Program-made: the position numbers and the translations under genes
Notes under the pieces: generated by a model
Told to the model about the DNA's origin: nothing
What the model saw: the letters and a program-made list of their open reading frames with translations, nothing else
Databases searched by the model: none
Shown: positions 10,944 to 21,591 of the stretch, piece by piece
How positions within the stretch are numbered: position 1 is the first letter of the stretch
Layout: every line of letters begins with the position of its first letter
From: Entophlyctis helioformis
Taxonomy: Eukaryota > Chytridiomycota > Chytridiomycetes > Chytridiales > Chytriomycetaceae
DNA length: 64,000 nucleotides
NCBI GenBank assembly: GCA_025526915.1
Contig: JAHLKH010000007.1
Coordinates: 1 to 64,000 of the forward strand
Direction of reading: 5' to 3'

Positions 10944-11594
10944 ATCATGACCGCCGTCGTCATGCATGCTCATGTTCTGGATCATCGTGCCATACGAAGC
11001 ATCGTGCATCCAGTCGGCCGTCGGGCCCATTGGATGGCTGCTGCTTCTGTTGCTGCTCCCGGCCGGCCACAGCGACGGGCCGCCCCTGCCGTGCGTGTCG
11101 TCGTCCAGATCCATCTCGCTCCCGTCCAAGCCTCGTCCTGTGCCAGACGGGTGCATGCGGCCGTCCAAGAGGATGGGCCGGTTGGTGTAGTTGAGGCCCG
11201 CAGACACCGACACGGCCTCGGACGGAAGCCTTGACGAGGCTGCGTCTGCACCGCGCCCGCGGCCACGGCCCCGTCCACGCCAACGGCCCCGGCCTCGCCC
11301 CGTCTCGCTCGCGCCGGCACCTGCACCTGCACTCCCTCGGCCCCGCCCCCGTCCCCTGCCCCGCGGCGTCGTTGTTGCAAAATGTCCGAGCCGCAGTGGC
11401 TCGTCGTCGTCGTCCTCGGTCAGCTCAACGTCGTCGTCGTCGTCGTCGGTCAAGTCGACGTCCTCGGATGCATTGCTGCCGTGGTACTCGCTGCCCTCGC
11501 TCATGTGCATCTCGTCGGCAGCACGGCCAGTGTCGCCCGCGGCGGTCTTGGCCGTCCTGGCGCGGCGGGCCAGCGGCTCTCGTCTGGGCGGCAT
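7150..11594 (-). CDS. TFC4: Transcription factor IIIC TPR subunit (Tfc4/Sfc4/GTF3C3-like)
   Basis: A long gene of about ten exons. The first (from 11594) encodes an unusual N-terminus: RG-rich blocks, several Asp runs, a run of Glu, and a KKKKKKKKKGKGK tract. Later exons carry tetratricopeptide repeats, for example LGEANMAYARGQYGEAIELL, GDHAQALYCLKKLIRLEPDN, QAIYALQSVLQAVPDNVEAA, GDYEKAIVAIKTCVC and GDHEEAIRLYQLAIDMHPQD. The last exon ends with the family-typical NLARAFHQVSLMHLAVPYYN, SAYNLSLAYSSVGS and LAQQLLARHC. The protein is the TPR scaffold that lets TFIIIC bound at tRNA and 5S genes recruit TFIIIB. The intron after the Lys run seems to use a GC donor (AAG|GCATGT), because only that keeps phase into VRERDREKERSRL. 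Exon limits are approximate; family call fairly sure. Confidence 0.82.
9829..9886. repeat. CATC microsatellite inside a TFIIIC subunit intron
   Basis: Two tracts of CCATC/CATC repeats separated by TACTCGTCCAC, lying between exons of the TPR gene. No function apparent. Confidence 0.85.
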
Positions 11595-11706
11595 TTGTTT
11601 CGGTAATCGTAACGAGATCGGTTTTCAGATCCGACCCAAAACCCTGAAACCCAAACAGCACCAACACCAATACCAGCAGCACCACCACAAAGCACCGCCG
11701 GACAGC

Positions 11707-14700
11707 ATGGACATATCCATCCGCGGGTTCCTCGAGGACCACGTGCTCTTCAAGGACTATGCCAGCAACTCAAAGTTTATCGACACGCTCGCCAGCCAGA
11801 TGAAGACGCGCGTGTTCAGCGACGGCGCCTATGTGATTCGCAAGGGCGAGGTCGGCCGCGCCATGTTCTTTGTGCTGCGCGGCGAGGTCGAGGTCATTTC
11901 CGACGACGGTAAGCCGCGCGTGTCCGTGGTGTTGTCTGCGCTGCCGTAGGCTGGCGAGCTTCGGCGGCCAACGGAACTTACACACACACGCACACACGCA
12001 CTACCCTGACTCTCCAAACCGCATATCCGGCAACTTGCCGGCCATGGTGGATGCACCGCCTTTACTGTATGGCGTCCTGTCGCAGGCGAAACCATCATCA
12101 ACATGCTCAAAGAACAGTCCTTCTTTGGCGAGATCGGTCTCTTGTTTTCCATTCCAAGGTATCCTACGATGCATTCCGCTTGTGACAATCGTGCCAGACC
12201 ACGGCAAAGACGAGCTCGCTAACCATCGCCCGTCCGGCCACTCTCAGAACGGTGTCGTGTCGTGCACGTGGACGCAGCATCCTGCTCACGCTAACCAAAG
12301 AGTCTCTCGAGAATGCCGTGTCGCCATACCCGCGCATTGCACAGTCGATTGCGCAGATTGCCGAAGAGCGGTTCGCCTCGCACATCAAGCACGTGGAATC
12401 CGCCGTCAATGTCGAGTTTGGCGAGGAGCTCAAGCTGGGCATGACGCAAAACGATCTCAAAACCGTGCGTGGCCGTGCTGCTTCAAAGACTGTCGCTTGC
12501 TTGTGCGTGTGTGTGCTGTTAGCCGACTGACGAATGTCCAATCACAGATCCCGCTGTTCAGAGACTGCGAGATTGGCTTCCTGCACAACCTGGCCATGTC
12601 GCTCAAGCCCGTCCAGTACCGCAACGGCGAGATCATCATCCGCAAAGGCGACATGGCCAGCGAGATGTACTTTGTCGTGCGAGGCGTCGTGCAGGTGTAC
12701 GACGAGTGCACAGAGCAGGTCTTTGCGCAGTTCCAGCCCGGCAGTTTCTTTGGCGAAGTGGGTCTGTTTTTCAAGATCAAGCGGTCGGCGACCGTGCGGT
12801 GCCACTCGCCCGTCGTAACCGTGTTCAAGCTGCTCAAGTCCGATCTCGACACGATCCTCACCAACTACCCGGAAGTGCGGCAGAAGATCGAGGCCGAGGC
12901 AGCACAGCGGTACAAGTACATTGAGGCGAGAGAGAACGCAAACATCGACACGGACCAGCACATTAGCACAGACATTGAGGTCGTCAGAGAGCGTCTAAAG
13001 ACCATTCCGCTGTTCAAAGACACGTCGACGGCGTTTCTGCACCAGCTGGCGCTCGCGGCCAAGCTGGTCGTGGTCAACCAGGGCGACGTCATCATCCGCA
13101 AAGGCGAGATTGGCCGCAACATGTACTTTGTGATCGACGGCGCAGTGCAGGTCGTGTCCGAAGACCTGCAGACCGTGTACGCCGAGATGGCCAAGCTCTC
13201 CTTTTTCGGCGAAGTGTCCATGTTTTACGAGGTCAACCGCACAGCAACCGTGCGTGCCAGTGCGCGGTCGACGCTCGTGGACCTGTCCAAAGAGGCGCTC
13301 GAGAGCGTGTTGGCGCAGTACACGACGATCCGCACGCAGGTGCAAGCCAAGGCAGTGGAAAACTACAAGCTGTACCTCAAGCGCCAGCGTGCGCTCGAAG
13401 GGATGGGCAAGGGCAGCGGACAGAGCGAGCAGTTTGACATCGAGGCAACGACCAACCGACTCAAGAAAATGTCCATCTTCCAGCACTGCCAAGAGGGGTT
13501 CCTAAAGGTACTGGCGCTGTCAACGTCCATCCGATCGCTGCGCCGCGGCGAGCTGGTCATCCGTAGAGGCGACCCTTCGCTCGAAATGTTCTTTATCGTC
13601 AAAGGCTCGGTCGAGATCATCTCCAACGACGGGTCGAGCGTGTACGATGTAGTCTCCGACGGTGACTTCTTTGGCGAAGTGGGCGTCATCCGCAACGTCA
13701 ACCGCACAGCAGCCGTCCGCGTCAGCAGCGATTCGTGCGACTTTATCGTGCTGTCGGCAGATGCCATGCGCACGGCGCTGGGCGAGTACCCAGACAGTTT
13801 CCAGGTGGTGCTCATTGAGGCGCAGAAACGGTTCCAGCTCGCCGAAGAGCGCACGCTGCGTGGCGAGCACGCGCTGATCCACAACCGCGATGGGTCGACC
13901 ACGGATCTGGCGCCATCGACGTCCGAGGCCTCGCTGAGCCGCCAGCCGACTGCCAAACGCGCAGTGACGATCAAGCCAAGTGCTCTGCAAAGGCCATTGA
14001 CGGACGCGTCCAACAGCGAGCGTGAGAGTGACAGCAGATCGCCGTCCAAGCAGGCATCGGCGTGTGTGTCGCCGACATCACCGACAGCAGACAAAGGCAA
14101 GCAGCAGGCGCAGCAACAGCAACAGCCAGCGCTGCTCGATCAGATCAATACCGAGGAGCTGCAGCGAAACACGGAAAAGGAAAAGACGAGCCGCTCATTT
14201 GGCCAGTTGTTTAGCCGGCACGCCCCTCGCAAGAAGCGCGAGGAACTCGAGTCCAGCCATTTGAAAAAGAACGCCATGAGCGTCAGCCAGGACTCGGTTG
14301 TGGACCCAGAGCCCAAACGCGGCATGTCCATGCACGTGCCGGCCAGCGCAACGGGCGCGGCGCTAACACAAGAACCACAGGCTGTGGGAACGCCAGCATC
14401 AAGCATGTCAAGTGGCCGCGAGTCCATCGTGGGTTCGTCCAACACGTCCTTGGCAACGTCGACAGGCAAAGACCGCGAAGGATCGCAGGCAGGTGTTCTT
14501 TGTCAAGATGTCTGGTGGACAACAATGGCGTGTGCTGTGGAGCATGCGCGACTAACTCGGCAACCCCCCAGACACAGGTGCAAAAGGCGCTGGGCAAGAT
14601 GCTGCAGACGATCAAGAACTCGCTGCAGCGCAAGGAATCGCCCAAAGTGGCACCAGTGCCCATCAAGGAGTCCGTTTCAACCACATCGTCCATGTCAGAC

Positions 14701-16243
14701 TCGGCCAAACTGAACACACTCATGAGCGTCGTCCGCGAGGATGTCTTGCGCCGCCTGTACTCGCCGCCACACGCGCCAGTCCAGTCGATTCTCGATGCCG
14801 ACGAGCACCAGCTGAGCGTGATCCTGGCGCGGGTGCCGCCGCTCGACATTCTGCGTCTGCGGGGCGTGTGCAGACGCTGGAACGAGCTGCTGCTGCTCCC
14901 GCAGTTCTGGTCCAAGCTCAACCTCAAGCCCGAGTTCCGCAAGATCAACCGACGCGCCATCGAGGTGCTGGGGTACCTGGGCGGAGACCACCTGGTGCGC
15001 ATCGATCTGGCCGGCTGCTGGATGGTGTACGACGAAGACCTTGGCTCGCTGGCGTCCCAGTGCCCAAACATCAAGACGCTGTCCGTGTCCAACTGCTGGA
15101 AGCTCACGGACCTGGGCCTGAGCTTTGTTGCAGAGCATTGCACCAAACTGCTCAATCTCAACATCAGCTACTGCGGCCAGATGACAGGGACCGGGTTTGC
15201 CGAGCACCAGTGGCGCGCGCTGAGACGCATCAATCTGTCGTACTGCAAGCAGCTGGGCGACGAGCACCTTGAGCGGCTGCTGTCGCGCACCACGGATCTG
15301 CAGGACATCAAGATGCGGCGGTGCCAGCGCATCTCGGACTTTGGCATCTTTCTCATTGTGCGATATTGTCGGTGAGTGGTGGCACAGTTGCAGCTCTTGG
15401 CCATGCACAGACTAACGCTCTATGGTCATGCTGTGATTGCGCGCGTGTGTGTGTGTATCGGATGAAAGACGGCTGAGGTCGCTGGATCTGCGCGACTCGG
15501 ACCAGATCAGCGACCGGTGCCTCAAATGGATCGCATCGTCCTGCTACAACCTGATCGACCTCAACCTCGCCTTTTGCACGCGCATCACAAACGCCGGCCT
15601 GTACGACCTCTCGCTCGGCTCGCAAAACTTCCAGCGGCTCGACTTTTCGCACTGCTCGCAGCTGACCGACGCCGCGCTCATCTTCTTCTCGGACAGCATC
15701 CGGTCCCTGCGCTCCATCTCGCTGCGCCATTGCCGCAAGATGACCGACAGCGTCACGGCGTATCTGGCCAAGACGGCGCCACGACTGCGGTTCGTCGACA
15801 TTACGGGCTGCCCCAACATGACGATTGTGTCGCGGATGCAGCTCGAGGCAGGCGTGTTGGTGCCAGGCGGCAGCGGATACGTGCAGGTGCGAATGGACAA
15901 GAGCCCCGAGTCGCGCGGAGTCAAGACGCCGGGCACGCAGGGGAAGCCCAAGGCGGTCGAGCTGATGCTGCGAGACGTGTTCAGCAGCGGGCCGCGCGAG
16001 ATGATGCACCAGATGCGGTCCAAGCGGCGACACGGGAGCGGGAGTTCGCCTGCAGGGGAAAAGTTTCCGTCGGCGCCGGTTGGCGCGGGGGGATCGACGG
16101 GCTCGACGGTCAAGCGATCGAGCACGGTCAGCTCGGAAGGGTCTGAGCAGACGGCGGTGGCGAGCAGTGGCGCGGGCAGTTCGGGGCGTCCGAGCGGTGG
16201 CCGCCGACGAGCCAACAGCCGATCGGGCACAAACATGGAGTGA
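11707..16243 (+). CDS. Four cyclic-nucleotide-binding domains fused to F-box and leucine-rich repeats
   Basis: Exons 11707-11908, 12086-12158, 12248-12464, 12548-about 14490, about 14572-15371 and 15469-16243 give a protein near 1,340 residues. Four cNMP-binding folds lie in tandem. Each keeps the phosphate-binding cassette pattern FFGE followed by a loop with arginine: SFFGEIGLLFSIPR, SFFGEVGLFFKIKRSATVR, SFFGEVSMFYEVNRTATVR and DFFGEVGVIRNVNRTAAVR. A Ser/Gln-rich linker leads to an F-box (LARVPPLDILRLRGVCRRWN) and about ten cysteine-type LRRs such as LRSLDLRDSDQISDRCLKWI. F-boxes bind Skp1, so the protein is probably a substrate receptor of an SCF ubiquitin ligase whose activity or targets could depend on cAMP or cGMP. 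The linker intron near 14490 has no good GT donor in phase; CAG|GCAGGT would fit. Similar architectures probably exist in other fungi; I could not check. Confidence 0.88.
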
Positions 16244-16434
16244 TGCGCGGTGGCTGTTGTTGATGTTGCGGTTGCGGTTGTGATCGTTGATGTTGTGGTT
16301 GTTGCGGTAACCAGGCGTGCGTGCATCGAGAGCAGCAAGCAGCAAGCAGCACGAGGCGTGTCTGCCAATGAAACGAGCGTCCAAGCGTGCGTCGTGTTTG
16401 CGTCGTGTTTGCCAACTGCGCGTTGTGATCTCGC

Positions 16435-16465
<31 letters not shown>

Positions 16466-16500
16466 GCAACAGCAGCAGAACCAACAGAACCAACAGCAAC

Positions 16501-19077
16501 ATGAGTGCGGCAGACGCTGCACAGCAGGCCGGCGGCTCTGGCGGGGGCATGGCCGCATCGAACGCGGAGTACAGCGAGCCTGCCACGCTCCAGCAGCAGC
16601 ACCACCAACAGCAGCAGCAGCCAGCGTCGCAGCGGCCATCGCTCACGGACGGGTAAGCTGCCCGCCACCAGCCACAACAGCGCAGATGCACGTTCACACG
16701 CACGCTCACACGCACTGATATGATATGATATGGCATGCCACGCCGCAGGGGCCGCCAGACCAACCCGCACTACATCCAGCGGCCCGTGCACGGCTGGCGG
16801 CTGGACAACTTTGTGCAGCCCAAGGCCGACCTCGTCAATGCCGACGACCCGCGGGTCAAGGACGACATCATCCGCATGATCGCGCAGTATCTGGGCGACG
16901 AGGGATTCAACGGCTCCAAGCTGACGCTGCTCGACGAGGCCAACGTCAAGGCGTTTGAGCGCGAGGAGCGGCAGACCGAGATCAAGCGGATCCGCAAGGC
17001 CATTCTGGGTGCGTCGACGTTGTCGGTGCTGTTACTGCTGCTGATGCTGATGCTGACGATCTTGCCAGACGGCGACTGGGCCGAGGTCGACAAGCTGTGC
17101 GCACGCTCCGTGCTCCGCAACAACAAGAGCTTCATCTACGCGGCGTACAAGCAGCAGTATCTTGAGTACATTGAGCACCACGAGATCCAAAAGGCGTTTA
17201 CGCATCTGAACAAGCGGCTGAAGCCGCTCGAGCATCTGCAGACGACGCCCAACGAGTTCAAGGATCTGTGCTACTTGCTGACGGCCAAGAGCGTGCATGA
17301 CGTGCCGTCGTTTCGCAACTGGGATGGCATCGTGCCCGCCAGGTGCGTGCTGCCGCAGCAACGCTGCTTCTCATGCGTGCGGGGCGTGCATAGATGCATG
17401 GACTAACCGACATGGCCTCTGGGCGACAGAGAGAAGCTTGCCGAGTTATTCCAGAGCATGATCGACTACGACGACGGTGACCGCGAAGGTGCGGATGCGT
17501 GAGCTCGCGGATGCGTGAGCTGGCGGATGCGTGAGCTGGCGGTGGCTGACCTGGAGTGACGTGACGTGACGTGGCCCGGCAACAGGATCCGTGTATGTGC
17601 CACCGAACCGGCTGCTCAAGCTCATGCGGCAGGCAGTTGCGTACCAGGTGGAGATGTCGCGGTACCATCCCAGCATCACGCCCAAGCTTTCAACGTGGGT
17701 GGCATTGCCCTCCTGTCCAGCCTGATCGCGTCCGTCTTTGTACTGACGCCGCGGCGGCCTGCGGCTGCAGACTGCTGCATGACTACACGCCGCTGGTGGT
17801 GCCCAATGCTGTCAAGACCGTGTTCCGTGGACACACGGGCAACGTCAAGTGTGTCGAGTTTGTCGGCGAGGACGGCCGGCTGATTGTGTCTGGATCCAGG
17901 TACATCTGCAGCCTCCATACCAACCACTGCCGCACGTGTTCCAGATGCTCAGCATGCATGCCGTGGCGTGCAGTGACAACACGTGCCGAGTGTGGGAAAC
18001 AGAGACGGGAGCGGCCGTCGGTGTGCTCGAAGGTCATTCGTCGCGTATCTGGGACATGTCGTCGACGCTCGACGGCAGCTTTGTGGCGAGCGCGTCGGGC
18101 GACTCGACCGTCAAGCTGTGGAGTCTCAAGGAAAGCACGATGCCGTGCGTATCGACGCTGCAAGGCGGCAGCGGCGACGTGTACACTGTCAAGTACCATC
18201 CAACAGGGGTACGTCTCCATCCTCTGCCCTCTGCTCAGCCGCCTGACCATGCAGCTCCTAAGACTGCGATGCGACGTGAATCACCGCAGGCATTCCTTGC
18301 GACGGGCGGCTACGACAAGGTCGTGCGGCTCTACGATGTGGAGCGCGGCGTTGTGGCCAAGACGTTCACGGGCCACCAGCTGTCGATCCCCAAAGTCATC
18401 TTCAGCCCGCTCGGCAACCTGATCATCAGCGGGTCCAAGGACAACACGATCAAGTTCTGGGACATTGTGTCTGGCCTCTGCATCAAGACGATCTCGTCGC
18501 ATCTGGGCGAGGTTACGTGTGTGGAGATGAACGCGGACGGCACGATGCTGCTAAGCTCGTCCAAGGACAATTCGAATCGGCTGTGGGATATTCGGATGGT
18601 GGGTTGTGTCGTGTGTATGCAGTGGCGTGTGTATGTGTGCGTAAAGAGGGAGGCAAGACTGACGGCCGTCGACAGCTGAGGCCGATCCGCAAGTTCAAGG
18701 GGCACCAGAACACGTCCAAGAACTTTATCCGCGCGAGCTTTGCGGGCGAGTCGCTGATTGTGGGCGGGTCCGAGGCGAGTCTTATGGTTGTCTGCGCGCA
18801 CTGGCGCTTCAACTGGCACTTCTACTGACGCTTACGCTGGTGCACGCAGGACGGCGCCGTGTACGTGTGGGACCGCGACAAGGGCGGCGTGCTGCAGCGG
18901 CTGCGCGGCGGCCACGCGGGCATCGTGTACTCGGTCGCGTGGAACGCGCGGCAGGCGCTGTTTGCCAGCTGCGCCGAGGACCACTCGCTGTGCACGTGGT
19001 GGTACCGGCCGCCCGCCTCTGATGCTGCACCTGCTGCGTCTGCGTCTTCAACTGGTGCACCACCGACGCTCGAATAA
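16501..19077 (+). CDS. LisH/CTLH/WD40-repeat protein (SMU1-like layout)
   Basis: Ten exons splice in frame: 16501-16652, 16749-17008, 17069-17342, 17430-17476, 17586-17694, 17771-17899, 17974-18208, 18290-18598, 18676-18774, 18850-19077. The N-terminus has a Gln-rich stretch, a LisH-like helix pair (DDIIRMIAQYLGDEGFNG), a CTLH-like region (DWAEVDKLCARSVLRNNKSF) and a helical VPPNRLLKLMRQAVAYQVE segment that resembles SMU1. Seven WD repeats follow, e.g. VKTVFRGHTGNVKCVEFVGE, SSDNTCRVWETETG, GDSTVKLWSL, GYDKVVRLYDVERG, SKDNTIKFWDIVSG, SKDNSNRLWDIRM and DGAVYVWDRDKGG. Such proteins are scaffolds in nuclear or ubiquitin-related complexes; the exact partner is unknown. Intron 9 begins with GC (GAG|GCGAGT), the only donor that rejoins the WD repeat cleanly. 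The TAA stop overlaps an AATAAA signal. Confidence 0.85.
17488..17540. repeat. Short tandem repeat GCGGATGCGTGAGCT, three copies, in an intron
   Basis: Three near-identical 15-bp copies inside the intron between exons 4 and 5 of the LisH/WD40 gene. Each contains GTGAG, so it multiplies donor-like sequences just downstream of the real donor. Confidence 0.8.
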
Positions 19078-19078
19078 A
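19073..19078 (+). terminator. Poly(A) signal AATAAA overlapping the stop codon
   Basis: AATAAA overlaps the TAA stop (19075-19077) of the LisH/WD40 gene. The next gene starts about 100 bp downstream, showing how tightly genes are packed. Confidence 0.5.
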
Positions 19079-19176
19079 TCTTGCCCGCACGCTCACAACG
19101 CTCACAACGCTCACGACGGCAACGTTTGGCGTGGCACTTGCGCGACACACAACCCTCGCACGCACGCTGTACCGCC

Positions 19177-21441
19177 GCATGTCCACGACAACCACCACCA
19201 CAACAACAACCACGGCACGCAGCCAGGCGCTCAACGTGCTCGTCTACGACGGCGCCGGCGTGTCGTCGCTGCAGCCGGCCGTCTTTGCAGCGCTCAAGGC
19301 GCAGCTGTCGTCGTCGTACGACGTGATCGCCGTCGACGCCGCCACGCTGGCCAGCAGCCCATGGGAGCAGACGGCGGCGCTCGTCGTGATGCCGGGCGGC
19401 CGCGACCTGGCGTTCCTCGAGGCGCTGGCGCCGGCGGGCACGGCCAAGCTGGCGGCGTATGTGCGCGGCGGCGGCCGCTACCTGGGCCTGTGCGCCGGCG
19501 CATACTTTGCGTGCGCCCAAGTGCAGTTTGAGGTTGGCCGCGACGGCTACGAGGTCGTCGGCAGCCGGCCGTTAGGCTTCAGTGCGGCCGTGCTCGCGGC
19601 AGTGTTGTGAGCGGGTTCGTGTACAACTCCGAGGTCGGCGCGGCGGCGGTGGGCATCAGCGTCGAGAAGGATTGCGGGATCGACGTGGGCAGCAATGGCA
19701 GCAGCAGCAGCAATGGTAGCAGCGGGCCGACGGCCGTGTACGTCAACGGCGGGCCGTGCTTCTCGTTCAACGGCAACGCGGCCGCGGGCGAGACGGTGCT
19801 GGCGCGCTACAGCGAGACGGGCAGCGCGGCGATCATCGAGAGCCGGCCGGGCGACGGGCACGCGGTGCTGGTCGGCCCGCACATTGAGGTGTCGGCGGCG
19901 TACATCGCGTCCAAGGTGGCGGGCATCGCCGACCGCTACGAGCGCGAGCATCTGAGCGAGGTCGTGCAGCAGCTGGTGCCCGACGACCATCGGCGCAAGA
20001 CGCTGTTTGCCGCGATCCTGGACCGGCTGGGTCTGCGGCTCAACGCGCCGACTGCGACGCCGGGTGCTGCTGCTGCCGATGCCGCCAGTGGCGCGGTGGC
20101 GGCGGGCGATGACGGCGAGCCGCAGACAACGCCGATCGTGCTGGCGTTTGGAGACGAGGCGGGCCGGTCGCGGTTCGTGGCGTCGTTTCCGCCAGCAACG
20201 CACTCGGGCGGCGTGTACGTGGACACCAACGACGCTTGGACAGTCGCGACGGACATGGCGACCTTTGACGCACCTCGCCCGCCCGTGTCTGTGACGGCGC
20301 CAGTGCCGGCATTGCCAGCGACTGCCAAGCCGCCTCCGACGCACTGGGACCTGCATGCCGTGACAGCAGCAGATCTGCCCGCCTCTGGCAGTCAGGCAGA
20401 CCCGCACATGTTCTCGGTGCCGGAGTACCTGGCGCTCATCAGCCAGCGTCGCCAGGCGAGCCGCGGGGTGGGCGGCAGCGCGCTATACGGCCTGCCGCTC
20501 ATGTACAGCCGCGTGGTGACCTCGACGCAGACGATTCTGGAAAAGTGAGGCTGAGCGCGCCATGCGTTCATCGCTGCCTTTGACGGCACTAACTGGAATG
20601 CACGCAGGAACTTTGCGCTGCGGTCGAGCCTGCCGGACGGTGTTGTGTTTGTCGGATCGCACCAAGTGAGCGGCAGAGGTGAGAAGCGACGGTGGAACCG
20701 CATGTGTAGGCCAGCTGTGCGGCGTGATGCTAACTGCACGCGCATGGGTGTGTCGCGCACCAGGACGCGGCCGAAACTCGTGGATCTCGCAGCAAGGGTG
20801 CCTGCAGTTCTCGTTCAAGATGTCGCATGCGGATGCGTCGTCGATTGTGTTTATCCAGTACCTGTTTGGCCTCGCCGTCGTGGAAGCCGTGCAGAGTCTT
20901 CCAGGGTGCAAGGCACTGCCCGTGTGTCTCAAGTGGCCCAACGACATTTACGCGAGGACGCCAGACGGCCTGCGCAAGATTGGCGGCATCCTCATTACGA
21001 GCGAGTACACGGCCGGCGTGTTCTCGCTGGTCGTTGGGTGCGGGCTCAATGTGAGCAACCCGCGGCCGACGCTGTGTTTGAACGATCTCGTGCGCGCCTG
21101 GAGGCGATGTGCAGCCGCTGCGACACGAGGCGGTCCTCGCGGCGATCATGGAGACGTTTGGCGTCATGTATGACATTTTCATGAGCGAGCCTGCGTCGGC
21201 GTCTGGCGCCAAGCCGTTCCGGTTCAAGCCGTTCCTCAACATGTACTACGCCAAGTGGGTGCACGCGGAGCAGCGCGTGGGCATCCTGGAGAACGGCCAG
21301 CAGATCGAGGCGGTCATTGAGGGGCTGGACGCGAGCGGGCTGCTGCGCGCACGCTTGGTGGGCGACGGCAGTGTGCGGCTGCTGCAGCCCGACGGCAACA
21401 GCTTTGACATGCTGCGCAACCTTCTGTTTGCCAAGCAGTAG
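19177..21441 (+). CDS. BPL1: Biotin--protein ligase, fungal Bpl1 type (frame breaks in assembly)
   Basis: Attaches biotin to carboxylases via biotinyl-AMP. The N-terminal half is the glutamine-amidotransferase-like domain of fungal ligases (LNVLVYDGAGVSSLQPAVF, VVMPGGRDLAFLEAL, GGGRYLGLCAGAYFA, FVYNSEVGAAAVG, VNGGPCFSFNG). The C-terminal half is the ligase: VGSHQVSGRGRGRNSWISQ, containing the biotinyl-AMP-binding GRGRxxxxW signature, ALPVCLKWPNDIYA, RKIGGILITSEY and VVGCGLNVSNPRPT, then the C-terminal cap QRVGILENGQQIEAVIEG. Exon junctions at 20544/20608 and 20678/20764 are clean. Two breaks are not: a frame change between 19575 and 19600 (before SGFVYNSE), and another near 21085-21110 (before PLRHEAVLAAIMETFG). 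No intron of normal size fits either, so they are probably indel errors; real decay cannot be excluded. First ATG is before a run of Thr codons. Confidence 0.85.
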
Positions 21442-21448
21442 TCTCGCG

Positions 21449-21452
<4 letters not shown>

Positions 21453-21480
<28 letters not shown>
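21453..21480. repeat. (TG)n microsatellite
   Basis: Perfect TG dinucleotide tract just after the biotin ligase stop codon, in the roughly 150-bp gap before the next gene on the same strand. Confidence 0.9.
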
Positions 21481-21481
<1 letters not shown>

Positions 21482-21591
21482 ACCTCGCCCAATACATTCT
21501 TGTCAGTGCACCAGCGTCTTTCACGTCCAACGCACAGACGCGCGCCGAGATCACGAGATTGCGCACGACAACGACGACGACAGCAGCAGCC

